A stretch of 64,000 nt of DNA from Bacteroidota bacterium (GCA_013298715.1 JAAFIQ010000001.1:248001-312000); one strand, 5' to 3'; positions 38,224-48,431 are shown, counted from the stretch's first letter. The notes: generated by a model from the sequence alone, not told the origin. A program made the numbers and translations.

Positions 38224-38575
38224 TTTACCTTATGTAAATTTTGATACCGAAACTGGCGTTTTCGAAATTATAGGAAAATCATACCCCCAAAACGCTGAAA
38301 ACTTTTACGCCCCAATAATTAAACTAGTAAAAGAATATTGCCAATCGCCAAAAAACCAAACTTCAGTTACTTGTAAAATAGAGTATTTTCAAACAACCTC
38401 ACAACGTTTTCTAGTTGAAATTTTACATGATTTTTCAAAAATTTCTGCTCCAAATAAAATACAAATAAATTGGGGCTGCACAGATGACGTATTGGATGAC
38501 GAGGACGAAATTATTTTCGTAGGAAAAGATTTAGAAAATCTATTGAATTTTAAATTCAACTTTTTACGCCATTAA
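38192..38575 (+). CDS. siaC: SiaC-family regulatory phosphoprotein (DUF1987)
   Basis: 127 residues. Family blocks are FDTETGVFEIIGKSYPQNA, FYAPIIKLVKEY, KIEYFQTTSQRFLVEILHDF and a Trp-Gly, Asp/Glu-rich C-terminal strand pair (INWGCTDDVLDDEDEI). The YFQTTS stretch (Thr68, Thr69, Ser70) aligns with the phosphorylated region of Pseudomonas SiaC (Thr68 as I recall it). In that species unphosphorylated SiaC binds and activates the diguanylate cyclase SiaD. No GGDEF gene is seen in this window, so the target here must differ or lie elsewhere. It is the last gene of the overlapping series; the TPR gene follows after 78 bases. Confidence 0.85.
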   Translation: MENYFHQATDNLPYVNFDTETGVFEIIGKSYPQNAENFYAPIIKLVKEYCQSPKNQTSVTCKIEYFQTTSQRFLVEILHDFSKISAPNKIQINWGCTDDVLDDEDEIIFVGKDLENLLNFKFNFLRH

Positions 38576-38653
38576 AACTGACTTTAACTTAATTTAGAAT
38601 TCTTAGCCTTAGCTAAATTTATCTTTCTAACAAATTATAGCTAACTTTAAATT

Positions 38654-40471
38654 GTGTTTTTACGAACAACCATACTCTTCATACTACTTTCCGTTATAGG
38701 TTTTGCTCAACCAATTAAAACAGATAAGGCTAAACTGGCTTTACAATTTTATGATCAAAAAGAGTTTGATAAGGCCAACGAATATTTTGAAGATTTATTT
38801 GATAAACAACCTTACCAGTGGTTTAATAAATATTACAACAGTTTATTAGGCGCAAAAAACTATAGCAAAGCCGAAAAAATTTGCAAAAAAGTAATTAAAT
38901 CCAGTGCCGTATACCAACACAATTATGTTCATCTTGGAAATGTATACGCCTTGCAAAATGAACAAAAAAAAGAAAAAGAGGCTTACGAAAAAGCCCTAAA
39001 AGAATTAAACCCCATACAACCATTTGTAAACAATTTGGCCAACGCCTTTATCGAATTTCAAAAGTACGATATGGCAATTGAAGTATATTTAAAGGCACGT
39101 AAAAATAGCCCCGATTACCCCTACTTTTATGAAATTGCAGATTTATACAAACAAAAAAACGATTTAAAAGCTATGGTAAACGAGTATTTGAATGCTCTTG
39201 AGTTTAGAGATACAGAGTTACAAAACGTTCAAATAAATTTACAAAACAATTTAGGGTATGATGAAGCGCAAGGAGGATTTGATAATCCACTCCTTAAACA
39301 AGAATTACAAAAGCGTATTCAAAAAAATCCTGATAAAATTATTTTAAGCGACTTTTTAATTTTTATACAAAAACAACAAAAAGATTTTGATGGCGCTTTT
39401 GTGCAAAGCAAAGCCCTCGATAAACGCTTAAAAGAAAATGGTGAACGAATTTACGATTTAGCAAAAATTTGTGTAAGCAACAAGCATTGGCAAACCGCCC
39501 AACGTTGCTATGAATATTTAATCGAAAAAGGAAACAATAATCCATATTATGATTTAGCAACAGTGGATGGATTAACCGCCGAATACATGGCTATTCAAAA
39601 ATCACAACCTACCAAAGAGAGTTTAATTAATTTAGAAAGTAAGTACAAAAAAGTTATCGAAAAATACAAAGGTACCAACTTATCGGTTAGTCTTATTAAA
39701 TACATGGCTTTACTCCAAGCATATTATTTAGATAAGCCAGGTGAGGCTATTCTGCAATTAGAAAATTTAATTTCAAATTCAGGAATAAACGCAACAGAAA
39801 AAGCAGATTTAAAAATTCAATTGGCAGATATTAATTTATTAAAAGGCGATATCTGGGAAGCGTCACTTTTATACTCGCAAGTAGAAAAAGATTTTAAATA
39901 CGAACCCATAGGGCAAGATGCGAAATATAGAAACGCAAAATTAAGTTTTTATGCTGGAGATTTTACTTGGGCAAAAACACAAGCCAATGTTTTAAAAGGG
40001 GCAACATCAAAATTAATAGCAAATGATGCCTTAGATTTAAGTTTAATTATTACAGATGCTATTGGGATTGACACAAACGATTTGCCTCTAAAATTATTTG
40101 CTAGTGCAGAATTGCTTGGCTTGCAACATAAATATCAACAAGCAATTTCAAGATTAGACTCTATAAACTTATTGTTTAGCACACACACCTTAGGTGATGA
40201 TATAAATTTTAAAAAAGCCAAATTTTATTCTGAAACAAATAATTTAGCACAAGCCGAAAAAATGTACAAAGATATTTTAGAATTTTTCCCAACCGATTTG
40301 TATGGCGATGACGCACAATTTAAATTGGCGGAGTTGTATGAAAAACAAGGCAACAAAGAAAAAGCACAACAAACCTATAAAGATTTACTCACCAATTACA
40401 GTGGTAGTATTTTTGTAGTTGAAGCACGCAAACGTTACCGATTATTACGAGGAGATAATTTAAGTAATTAA
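38654..40471 (+). CDS. Secreted TPR protein
   Basis: 605 residues from a GTG start; signal peptide MFLRTTILFILLSVIGFAQ. Repeated 34-residue helical pairs (KAKLALQFYDQKEFDKANEY, KAEKICKKVIKSSAVYQHNY, QAEKMYKDILEFFPTDLYGD) span most of the length, so it is a TPR scaffold, probably periplasmic. It follows the SiaC-like gene after 78 bases on the same strand and may be the last gene of that operon. The terminal repeats resemble those of YbgF/BamD-type proteins (DDAQFKLAELYEKQGNKEKA). No enzymatic motif. Partner unknown. Confidence 0.82.
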   Translation: MFLRTTILFILLSVIGFAQPIKTDKAKLALQFYDQKEFDKANEYFEDLFDKQPYQWFNKYYNSLLGAKNYSKAEKICKKVIKSSAVYQHNYVHLGNVYALQNEQKKEKEAYEKALKELNPIQPFVNNLANAFIEFQKYDMAIEVYLKARKNSPDYPYFYEIADLYKQKNDLKAMVNEYLNALEFRDTELQNVQINLQNNLGYDEAQGGFDNPLLKQELQKRIQKNPDKIILSDFLIFIQKQQKDFDGAFVQSKALDKRLKENGERIYDLAKICVSNKHWQTAQRCYEYLIEKGNNNPYYDLATVDGLTAEYMAIQKSQPTKESLINLESKYKKVIEKYKGTNLSVSLIKYMALLQAYYLDKPGEAILQLENLISNSGINATEKADLKIQLADINLLKGDIWEASLLYSQVEKDFKYEPIGQDAKYRNAKLSFYAGDFTWAKTQANVLKGATSKLIANDALDLSLIITDAIGIDTNDLPLKLFASAELLGLQHKYQQAISRLDSINLLFSTHTLGDDINFKKAKFYSETNNLAQAEKMYKDILEFFPTDLYGDDAQFKLAELYEKQGNKEKAQQTYKDLLTNYSGSIFVVEARKRYRLLRGDNLSN

Positions 40472-40885
40472 GGAGTGTTAGGTAATTGAAAAATTCAACT
40501 ATTGCAAGGCTAAGATTTGAAGTAATAAAAATATTCTGAAAGGTAAAATTATAGAAGAACAAGCAAATCCATTAAAAAGCCTTGCGTTCACATTTAGAAT
40601 TATATAAAGGCCTTTTATGAGTTTAGATTGATTACCGATTGCTTGTACACAAGCTAACTCAATTATCCACAGGATAATTTCCCTAAGAAAAATTAATTGA
40701 GAGTGGTCGTTTGTTGCGACTTAATTTTTTTGAATCTTTTTTCATCAAAGAAAAAAAGTTAATTTAAAAAATACCTATGATTATATTAGTAGACTTAAGT
40801 AATCATACACTATCTTATTAATAAATCTAATTGCATTTACTAAGTTTTTTTCCTTTATTTGTTTCTCATTAAAAATTAATTAGAA
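40472..40885. other. 414-bp non-coding gap with stacked inverted repeats and one DnaA-box match
   Basis: No credible ORF. It contains TTATCC-ACA-GGATAA (40663-40677), whose first nine bases match the DnaA box TTATCCACA. It also holds AAAAATTAA/TTAATTTTT arms (40688-40696 and 40721-40729) around an inner GTCG/CGAC hairpin, and a CTTTTTTC/GAAAAAA(A)G hairpin (40736-40758). The latter two could terminate the upstream operon or be a decayed repeat. The pntA promoter must lie in the last 100 bases, but no clean TAnnTTTG was seen. Confidence 0.45.
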
Positions 40886-42433
40886 ATGAAAGTAGGAGTT
40901 CCAACGGAAATTTCAGCCAACGAATTAAGAGTTGCGGCAACACCCAAAACAATTAAACGCCTTCAAAAACAAGGTTTTGACGTTTATATACAAAAAGGAG
41001 CTGGTTTAAAAGCCAATTACGCAGATAAAGAATTTGAAGAAGCTGGTGCGAAATTAGTGAACACCGCTTCTGAAATATACACTCAATCGCATATTGTTTT
41101 AAAAGTAAAAGAACCAACTACTGAAGAAGTTGCGTTAATGCGCGAAGGCTTAGTAATGTTAAGTTACTTATGGCCTGCACAAAACCAAGACTTATTACAA
41201 AAGCTTGCCGATAAAAAAGTAAATGCTGTTGCAATGGACGCCATACCACGTATATCCCGTGCACAAAAAATGGATGTTTTGTCTTCAATGGCTAACATTG
41301 CTGGTTACCGTGCTGTTATTGAAGGCTCTTATCACTTTGGGCGTTTTTTAAACGGACAAATTACAGCTGCCGGAAAAGTAGAACCAGCCAAAGTATTAGT
41401 AATTGGTGCTGGTGTGGCAGGTTTAGCATCCATTGGTGCTGCAAACTCATTAGGCGCAATTGTACGTGCCTTTGATACACGTAAAGAAGTTGCAGAGCAA
41501 ATTGAATCAATGGGCGCACAATTTTTAACTGTCGAAATTGAAGAAGACGGTGCAACTGCCTCTGGTTACTCAAAAGAAATGAGTAAAGAATTTATTGAGG
41601 CCGAAATGAAATTGTTTTTAGAGCAAGCAAAAGAAGTTGATATTGTAATTACTACAGCTCAAATTCCTGGTCGTCCTGCTCCAAAATTATGGTTAGATTA
41701 TCACGTACAAGCCATGAAGCCAGGTTCTGTAATTGTTGATTTGGCAGCTAGTACAGGCGGTAATTGTGCCTTTACAAAAAACGGAGAAATCTTTACAACT
41801 GATAATGGTGTTACCATCGTTGGTAAGCTAAATCAATTGCCAAATCAAGCATCGCAACTGTATGGCAATAACCTTTGTCATTTATTAGATGATATGGGCA
41901 AAGCCGAAAAATTTAAAATAGATATGGAAGATGCTGTTGTTTCAAGAGCAATGGTAACTTATAACGGAAAAATTAATTGGCCACCTGCGCCTTTGCAGGT
42001 AAGTCCTACAGCTGGTGGTGGTGGTAAAAAAGTTGCCGCGCCAACAGCCGAAGAAACAAAAGCAATTGAAGAAGCAAAAGCTAAAAAGGCTGCAACATCT
42101 ACCATTATTGCATTAGCAGTGGTTGGTGCCTTGTTGTTATTGGTTGGTGCCTTTGCACCTTCAGCGTTTATTCAACATTTTACGGTGTTTGTTTTAGCTG
42201 TATTTGTGGGTTGGCAAGTTATTACTAACGTATCACATTCGTTACATACACCTTTAATGGCGGTTACCAATGCTATTAGCGGTATTATTGTGGTGGGTGG
42301 TTTATTGCAAACTAAAAACGATGCAACAAATATTATGACAATCATTGCATCAATAGCCATATTAATCGCAAGTATCAATATTGTTGGTGGTTTTGTAGTT
42401 ACTCACCGTATGTTGAAAATGTTTAAAAAATAA
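40886..42433 (+). CDS. pntA: NAD(P) transhydrogenase subunit alpha
   Basis: 515 residues, close to the Escherichia coli PntA length of 510. The N-terminal AlaDH/PNT domain ([20 protein letters not shown]) is followed by the NAD-binding Rossmann fold with [20 protein letters not shown] (about 172-191) and [12 protein letters not shown] linker rich in Ala and Lys leads to four membrane helices (about 405-510). With PntB it couples hydride transfer between NADH and NADP+ to proton flow across the inner membrane. pntB follows after a 69-base gap. The ATG context is unremarkable. Confidence 0.95.
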   Translation: MKVGVPTEISANELRVAATPKTIKRLQKQGFDVYIQKGAGLKANYADKEFEEAGAKLVNTASEIYTQSHIVLKVKEPTTEEVALMREGLVMLSYLWPAQNQDLLQKLADKKVNAVAMDAIPRISRAQKMDVLSSMANIAGYRAVIEGSYHFGRFLNGQITAAGKVEPAKVLVIGAGVAGLASIGAANSLGAIVRAFDTRKEVAEQIESMGAQFLTVEIEEDGATASGYSKEMSKEFIEAEMKLFLEQAKEVDIVITTAQIPGRPAPKLWLDYHVQAMKPGSVIVDLAASTGGNCAFTKNGEIFTTDNGVTIVGKLNQLPNQASQLYGNNLCHLLDDMGKAEKFKIDMEDAVVSRAMVTYNGKINWPPAPLQVSPTAGGGGKKVAAPTAEETKAIEEAKAKKAATSTIIALAVVGALLLLVGAFAPSAFIQHFTVFVLAVFVGWQVITNVSHSLHTPLMAVTNAISGIIVVGGLLQTKNDATNIMTIIASIAILIASINIVGGFVVTHRMLKMFKK

Positions 42434-42502
42434 TCGCACGGGAGCTGAGGCCATCGAAGCGACCGACAAAGATTCAAAAAAATAAAATTTAATTTAAAAG
42501 TT

Positions 42503-43906
42503 ATGTTCATAGTTAAAGAAATACAAACAGCAGCATACTTATTTGCAAGTATCCTGTTCATTTTAAGTTTAAGTGGATTATCATCACAAGAAAGCGCAAA
42601 GCGTGGTGTACTCTACGGTATTGTTGGGATGATAGTTGCCATTATAGCAACGGTGTTAGGACAAGGTGTTGAAGGGCACATTTACATTATTGGCGCAATA
42701 GCAATTGCATCTATAATTGGTATTTTATTAGCCCGAAAAGTAGAGATGACTGCTATGCCGCAATTGGTAGCTATCCTACATAGCTTTGTTGGTTTGGCTG
42801 CTGTGTTGGTTGGTTTTGGTTCTTATTTAGATCCTGCTACACAAGCTTTAACTGGCGCAGAACACACAATACACTTGGTTGAAGTGTTTGTAGGAATTTT
42901 TATTGGTGCTATTACTTTTACTGGTTCTATTATTGCATGGGGAAAATTAGATGGCAAGGTACCTTCTAAACCTTGGAGTTTTAAAGGCCTTCAAATGATG
43001 AACTTAATTTTATTACTTGTGTGCGTAGCCTTGGGTGTTTTATTTTGTAATGCGCATGGCACAGGCGGAATGTTGTACTTGTTAATTATGACAGCCATTG
43101 CATCTTTTATTGGTGTTGTTTTAGTTATGGCAATTGGCGGAGGAGATATGCCAGTGGTTGTTTCTATGTTAAACTCTTATTCTGGTTGGGCTGCCTCTGC
43201 AGCTGGTTTTATGTTGGGTAATGATTTATTAATTGTAACTGGTGCTTTGGTTGGTAGTTCAGGTGCTATTCTTTCAATGCACATGTGCCATGCTATGAAC
43301 CGTTCGTTCTTCTCAGTAATATTCGCAAGCGGCGGCGGTGGTTCAAGCCAAGGTGGCGAGAAAAAAGCCATTGAAGGAGAAGTTACAGCATTAAACCACG
43401 AAGAAGTGGCAACACTTTTAAAAGAAGCAAAATCGGTTGTTATTGTGCCGGGTTATGGCATGGCAGTTGCAAAAGCGCAATACCCAATTTTTGATATGGT
43501 ACAAACTTTACGTAAAGCAAATAAAAATGTACGCTTTGCCATTCACCCAGTAGCGGGGCGTTTACCGGGCCACATGAACGTGCTGTTAGCCGAAGCAAAT
43601 GTGCCTTACGATATTGTTTTAGAAATGGATGAGATTAATGACGATATGCCAGATACAGATGTGGTGATGGTAATTGGTGCAAATGATGTTGTGAACCCAA
43701 GTGCGCAAGATGACCCAGCAAGTTCTATTTACGGTATGCCGGTTATTGAAGCATGGAAAGCAGAAAAAGTAATTATTATGAAACGCTCTATGAGTGCTGG
43801 TTATTCAGGCGAAGATAATCCATTATTTTACAAACCAAATTCTGAAATGCTTTATGGCGATGCAAAAGCAAGCGTGGAAAAGTTGTTAGGGTTTTTAAAA
43901 GCATAG
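42503..43906 (+). CDS. pntB: NAD(P) transhydrogenase subunit beta
   Basis: 467 residues (E. coli PntB 462). About nine membrane helices occupy residues 1-270. The C-terminal NADP-binding domain III has [19 protein letters not shown] (the GxGxxV-type fingerprint), [19 protein letters not shown] and [16 protein letters not shown]. It completes the PntAB proton-translocating transhydrogenase that supplies NADPH. The stop is only 8 bases before the TTG of the type IIG enzyme gene, so read-through transcription into that gene is likely. Confidence 0.95.
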   Translation: MFIVKEIQTAAYLFASILFILSLSGLSSQESAKRGVLYGIVGMIVAIIATVLGQGVEGHIYIIGAIAIASIIGILLARKVEMTAMPQLVAILHSFVGLAAVLVGFGSYLDPATQALTGAEHTIHLVEVFVGIFIGAITFTGSIIAWGKLDGKVPSKPWSFKGLQMMNLILLLVCVALGVLFCNAHGTGGMLYLLIMTAIASFIGVVLVMAIGGGDMPVVVSMLNSYSGWAASAAGFMLGNDLLIVTGALVGSSGAILSMHMCHAMNRSFFSVIFASGGGGSSQGGEKKAIEGEVTALNHEEVATLLKEAKSVVIVPGYGMAVAKAQYPIFDMVQTLRKANKNVRFAIHPVAGRLPGHMNVLLAEANVPYDIVLEMDEINDDMPDTDVVMVIGANDVVNPSAQDDPASSIYGMPVIEAWKAEKVIIMKRSMSAGYSGEDNPLFYKPNSEMLYGDAKASVEKLLGFLKA

Positions 43907-43914
43907 CTTAAAGT

Positions 43915-46900
43915 TTGATCAAACTCAATTCAAATACTCCAAAAAGGGCGATAAAAGCGCTTATTAAACAAAAGCCTTTACGCAGCGAGATTGATGTTTT
44001 TAAAGCCAATTTAATTGCGCTTCTTGATAAATTAACGGTTGTAGAAAATCAACCGAGTGATGAAAGTGAAGAGCATTTAAAAAACAATGTGCGTGATTTT
44101 TTGCGTGATACGTTTTATAAAGATACCAACGCGCTTAACACAAAGGATAAAAAAGACCTTGTTTTACATTTAGATAAAACTACGCAAAGCCCTGTTGGCG
44201 TTATTTTTGAAGCCAAACGCCCAAGTAACACAAATGAAATGCTTAGTATTGGCAATGCTAATAAAAAATCATTTCATGAGTTGGTGTTGTACTATATGCA
44301 AGAGCGCCATCAAGGCAATAACGAATTAAAACAGTTGGTAATTACGGATGTGCTACAATGGTTTGTGTTTGATGCCAACGAATTTGATAAACACATTTAT
44401 CGTAACACGGCAATTAAAAAATTATTCGAAACTAAGTTAAACGATAAAAAAGATAATCCTTGGTTTTACGATGAGCTTGCAAAGCTTATAACAAAGCTAG
44501 ATACAGAATTAAACCTTGTTTACTTTAATTTAAAAGATTACGAAACGTTTTTACGCGATACTAATTTAGAAAATGATAAAGAGCTCATCTCACTTCAAAA
44601 ATTATTTTCGCCAACGTATTTATTAAAACAAAGTTTTACCAACGATAGCAACTCCTTAAACGAAAAATTTTATAAAGAATTGTTACACCTAATGGGTTTA
44701 GAAGAAACCAAAGAAGGTGGCAAACTTGTAATTAAACGAAAAGAAAAAAACAGACAAGCGGCATCGTTAATAGAACTTACAATTGATGCTTTACAAACCG
44801 AAGATAGTTTTTATAAAGTAAGCGATTTAAAAAGTTTTGGCACTGATAAAGAAGAGCAAACCTTTAATATTGCTTTAGAACTTTGTATTACTTGGGTAAA
44901 CCGTATTTTATTTTTAAAGTTATTAGAAGGGCAATTGTATAATTACCACAAAGCCAATAAGGATTATTTGTTTTTAAACACCAACATTATTAATGATTAC
45001 GATGAGTTGTTTAAATTGTTTCATAAAGTATTGGCCGTAAATATTAACGAGCGCACTGCCGTTATTCAAACAAAATACAGCCGTGTGCCTTACCTTAATA
45101 GTTCGTTGTTTGAAATTAGCGCGCTTGAAGACCAAACCATAAAAATAAATGCCTTAGATAATAATGCTTTATTAGAATTACATAGTGGCAGTGTTTTAAA
45201 AGATACAAAAAAGCAAACTGCAAGTTTACCTAGCTTGCATTATTTGTTTAATTTTTTAGATGCTTATGACTTTGCCGGCGAAGGAAACGACGATATTAAA
45301 GAAGATAGCAAAACCATTATTAACGCTTCTGTTTTAGGTAAGGTATTTGAAAAAATTAATGGCTACAAAGATGGCTCTATTTTTACGCCTGCCTTTATAA
45401 CCATGTACATGTGCCGCCAAAGTATACGTATGGCGGTTGTTCAGAAGTTTAAGGAATATTTTATCAAGAAAGACTTACAAGATTTAAAAGCAGATTCGAT
45501 TGAAGAAATATATGAACACATAATCAGGAAGATTTCTATTCATGATGCTAATGATTTAATTAACTCTATTAAGATTTGCGATCCAGCCGTTGGTTCAGGA
45601 CACTTTTTGGTTTCAGCTCTCAATGAAATTATTTCCATCAAAGCAGATTTAGGAATTTTATGTGATGAAACAGGTAAAACATTAAGAGGTTATTCTATCG
45701 ACATAATTGACGATGAATTATTTATTACTGATGAGAATGGTTCACCCTTTATTTATAATCCTTTAAATAAAGAGAGCCAACGCATGCAAAAAGCTTTGTT
45801 CCTGCAAAAACAAGCCATTATAGAAAATGGTTTGTTTGGTGTAGACATTAATCCCAAATCGGTTTTAATTTGCCGTTTGCGTTTGTGGATAGAGTTACTT
45901 AAAAACATGTATTACAAAAGCACCGATGCTAAAGCTTGGCACACAGCCGATGGTAGTTTAGAAACCCTTCCTAATATTGACATTAATATAAAATGCGGCA
46001 ATAGTTTGCTCAGTCGTTTTGCTTTAAATGCTGATTTAAGTAAGGCCTTAAAAAGTATTAAATACGATATTAATGCTTACCGCGGTTTTGTAAACGATTA
46101 TAAAAACGAAAAAAGTAGAGATGTAAAACGTGGTTTATTAAAATTGATAAACGACATTAAAACCAATTTTAAAACCGAGATAACAAAAAATTTAAAAGAG
46201 TATAAAGAATTAGTAAAATTACAATACGAATACAATTTATTAGTTGCGCCAAATATTTTTAAAGATAATGAGGTAAACGAACCTGAAGAAACGTATGGCA
46301 ACAAAGGAAATATAAAAAAATCAAAAGAACGCATAAAAAGATTAGAGGCAGATATTGCACTAGCCACACAAAAATTAGAAGACATAAAAAACAATGCCAT
46401 TTACCGCAATGCCTTTGAGTGGCGTTTCGAATTCCCCGAAGTATTAAACGATGCAGGCGATTTTTTAGGCTTTGATGTGGTGATTGGGAATCCGCCTTAC
46501 GGAGTTTCTATTAAAGATCAATTAAGAGATGAATTGGTGCTATCCTTAAACAAAGTACCTGACTTTGAAATTTATTATTTTTTTATAAATCTATCCAAAA
46601 AATTATTAAAACCTAACGGCATAAAATCTTTTATTATTCCGAATTCAATACTTTTTAATGTATTTGCTAAAGCTTACAGAGAAAATTTATTTAATGAATG
46701 GCAAATACAAGAAATATTAGATTGTACAGATTTTAATGTTTTTGAAGGTTCCGCAACTGTTCGTTGCATTGTAACTTTATTTTTAAATTCAAAAAATAAC
46801 AACAAGATTTTTTACCGCCCAACTGCAAAGGCTGAATCATTTGAAGAATTAATTAGTAGAGATTTAGTTGCTACAACTAAAGATATACTTTTAGCCAATA

Positions 46901-47637
46901 ATCAAAATTGGGCTCTAGTTTTCAAACTTGATTCTTTTAAAATTAATCTTATAAGTAAAATTCGATTAAATAAAAAAAATATTTCAGATTACTTTCCAGA
47001 AATAAGTCAAGGCTTGATTGCTTATGACAAGTATCAAGGACAAGATGAAACAACTATAAAAAATAGAGTTTATCATAGTAATAAAAAACAAACTGGTTGG
47101 AAAAAATGGCTCTGGGGAGAAGATGTAACTCCGTATTCTGTGAGTTGGAATGGAAATGAATTCATTAACTATTCAGGAGGCATAGCTAATCCTAGAGAGC
47201 CTAAATTTTTTTCAAAAGAACGGATTTTGATAAGAGAAATAACAAACCCAAAAATATTTGTTGGTTATACTAAAGAAGAATTATATAATGACCCTGCAAT
47301 TATAAATGTTCTTTCTAATAAAACAGGGAGTTACGAAATCAAAACTTTATTAGGTATTTTAAACTCGAAACTAGCAACGTTCTTTCATTTTAACTCTTCT
47401 CCTAAGGCAACGAAAGGAGCATTTCCTAAAATTCTCGTAGAAGATATTAAAAAATTCCCTTTACCAAATATTAGCAAAAAAGAACAACAAAAAATCATCA
47501 CCCTCGTTGATAAAATCCTTTTACAAAAACAACAAGGTAAAGAAACTAGCGCTATAGAAAAACAAATAGATGAGTTGGTGTATCAGTTATACGAATTAAC
47601 GCCAGAGGAAATAAAAATTATTGAAGGGGCTGATTAG
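43915..47637 (+). CDS. Type IIG restriction-modification enzyme (Eco57I-like)
   Basis: 1240 residues, TTG start. An N-terminal PD-(D/E)xK-like nuclease site is suggested by Asp81 and Glu99-Ala-Lys101 in VGVIFEAKRP. The gamma-type adenine-N6 methyltransferase core has motif I DPAVGSGHFLVSAL (Asp556) and motif IV NPPYGVS (Asn859). A helical insert (about 690-830) separates them. The C-terminal third, with FPEISQGL and FPLPNISKKEQQKIITLVDK, is the TaqI/type I S-like target-recognition region. One polypeptide thus carries cleavage, methylation and specificity. It sits 8 bases behind pntB with no separate R, M or S gene, an unusual location for a defence gene. Recognition sequence unknown. Confidence 0.85.
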   Translation: MIKLNSNTPKRAIKALIKQKPLRSEIDVFKANLIALLDKLTVVENQPSDESEEHLKNNVRDFLRDTFYKDTNALNTKDKKDLVLHLDKTTQSPVGVIFEAKRPSNTNEMLSIGNANKKSFHELVLYYMQERHQGNNELKQLVITDVLQWFVFDANEFDKHIYRNTAIKKLFETKLNDKKDNPWFYDELAKLITKLDTELNLVYFNLKDYETFLRDTNLENDKELISLQKLFSPTYLLKQSFTNDSNSLNEKFYKELLHLMGLEETKEGGKLVIKRKEKNRQAASLIELTIDALQTEDSFYKVSDLKSFGTDKEEQTFNIALELCITWVNRILFLKLLEGQLYNYHKANKDYLFLNTNIINDYDELFKLFHKVLAVNINERTAVIQTKYSRVPYLNSSLFEISALEDQTIKINALDNNALLELHSGSVLKDTKKQTASLPSLHYLFNFLDAYDFAGEGNDDIKEDSKTIINASVLGKVFEKINGYKDGSIFTPAFITMYMCRQSIRMAVVQKFKEYFIKKDLQDLKADSIEEIYEHIIRKISIHDANDLINSIKICDPAVGSGHFLVSALNEIISIKADLGILCDETGKTLRGYSIDIIDDELFITDENGSPFIYNPLNKESQRMQKALFLQKQAIIENGLFGVDINPKSVLICRLRLWIELLKNMYYKSTDAKAWHTADGSLETLPNIDINIKCGNSLLSRFALNADLSKALKSIKYDINAYRGFVNDYKNEKSRDVKRGLLKLINDIKTNFKTEITKNLKEYKELVKLQYEYNLLVAPNIFKDNEVNEPEETYGNKGNIKKSKERIKRLEADIALATQKLEDIKNNAIYRNAFEWRFEFPEVLNDAGDFLGFDVVIGNPPYGVSIKDQLRDELVLSLNKVPDFEIYYFFINLSKKLLKPNGIKSFIIPNSILFNVFAKAYRENLFNEWQIQEILDCTDFNVFEGSATVRCIVTLFLNSKNNNKIFYRPTAKAESFEELISRDLVATTKDILLANNQNWALVFKLDSFKINLISKIRLNKKNISDYFPEISQGLIAYDKYQGQDETTIKNRVYHSNKKQTGWKKWLWGEDVTPYSVSWNGNEFINYSGGIANPREPKFFSKERILIREITNPKIFVGYTKEELYNDPAIINVLSNKTGSYEIKTLLGILNSKLATFFHFNSSPKATKGAFPKILVEDIKKFPLPNISKKEQQKIITLVDKILLQKQQGKETSAIEKQIDELVYQLYELTPEEIKIIEGAD

Positions 47638-47681
47638 CGGTTATTATTTTATTTGTTCCTTTAAGTAATTCATAATTTAAG

Positions 47682-47689
47682 TATATTTG
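47682..47689 (+). promoter_or_regulatory. Putative promoter -7 element for the metal trio
   Basis: TATATTTG matches TAnnTTTG and ends five bases before the GTG at 47695, so the transcript could be leaderless or nearly so. Confidence 0.45.
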
Positions 47690-47694
47690 GATAG

Positions 47695-48015
47695 GTGAAA
47701 AAATTACTACACATACTTTTTTGTTTCTATTTTATTACACTTGCTTTTATGCCTTGTATAGAAAATAAAGGTTGTGAAGATAATTGCTGTAAAACCGAAA
47801 CCGCTCAACACGATACAAATAAAGATTCTACTAAATCAGAAGATGCTTGTAGTCCGTTTTGTGTAAGTAAATGTTGCACACCCCATTTTGTAACACAAGA
47901 CTTTAGCAGTACTATTAAAAATATTGCTACAGTAAATACTATTTATACACAACACACCCTTTCAGAATTGCCTGAAGTGTCGCTTCCAATTTGGCAACCG
48001 CCTAGGTTAGTTTAG
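47695..48015 (+). CDS. DUF6660-like small Cys-rich secreted protein
   Basis: 106 residues from a GTG start. Signal peptide (KLLHILFCFYFITLAFMPC) followed by a Cys-rich segment: CEDNCC near 30 and CSPFCVSKCC near 55, eight or more Cys in about 45 residues, with a nearby His. The C-terminus ends IWQPPRLV, as in DUF6660 proteins found with heavy-metal transport genes in Bacteroidota. Likely a periplasmic or membrane-attached metal-binding peptide. It is followed by an HMA-like protein and a TonB receptor in the same direction, consistent with a metal (perhaps copper) locus. Confidence 0.7.
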   Translation: MKKLLHILFCFYFITLAFMPCIENKGCEDNCCKTETAQHDTNKDSTKSEDACSPFCVSKCCTPHFVTQDFSSTIKNIATVNTIYTQHTLSELPEVSLPIWQPPRLV

Positions 48016-48071
48016 TAATTATTTGCGTATTTAATACGTGCTTCTTAATTATTAAACTAAAACTATTACAA

Positions 48072-48404
48072 GTGAAAAATATTAAATTTTTATTAGTTGT
48101 TTTAACTATTTTATGTGTTAAAACAACCTGCTTGGCACAAGCACAACCAGTAATTGATTCACTAAAAACAATTACGGTGAAAGTAAAAGGCCTTACATGT
48201 AAAGGCGATTTAAAAACCATTGCCGGAAATGTAGAAGAAATAAAAGGTGTAAAAAAATGCGAGCCAATAAAACTTGGTGCTGCATCAACCTTTAAAGTAA
48301 TTTATAATCCATTAATTGCTAAAGAAACCGAGATTTATAAAGCAATTGAAGATACAGAAGGTTGCGAAAACGCAAGCGATAGACCCTACAAGGTAAAAAA
48401 GTAA
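48072..48404 (+). CDS. Secreted HMA-like domain protein lacking the CxxC
   Basis: 110 residues from a GTG start; signal peptide ends CLAQAQ. The ferredoxin-like HMA fold is evident (ITVKVKGLTCKGDLKTIAGN, VKKCEPIKLG, IYKAIEDTEGCE). The canonical metal site GMxCxxC is reduced to GLTCKGD with a single Cys; further Cys lie in the second strand and near the C-terminus. It may bind metal with a rearranged ligand set or pass it to the adjacent TonB receptor. It lies 56 bases after the DUF6660-like gene and 27 bases before the receptor gene. Confidence 0.78.
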   Translation: MKNIKFLLVVLTILCVKTTCLAQAQPVIDSLKTITVKVKGLTCKGDLKTIAGNVEEIKGVKKCEPIKLGAASTFKVIYNPLIAKETEIYKAIEDTEGCENASDRPYKVKK

Positions 48405-48431
48405 AGTAATTTTAATTATTAAACTAGTACA

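Noticed and set aside
40663-40671. Possible replication origin
   Set aside because: Only one DnaA box, no dnaA or other origin-associated genes, and no cluster of boxes.
43915-47637. Part of a larger defence system (type I, BREX or DISARM)
   Set aside because: No separate specificity, helicase, phosphatase or PglX-partner genes lie beside it; the single gene already holds nuclease, methylase and target-recognition regions.
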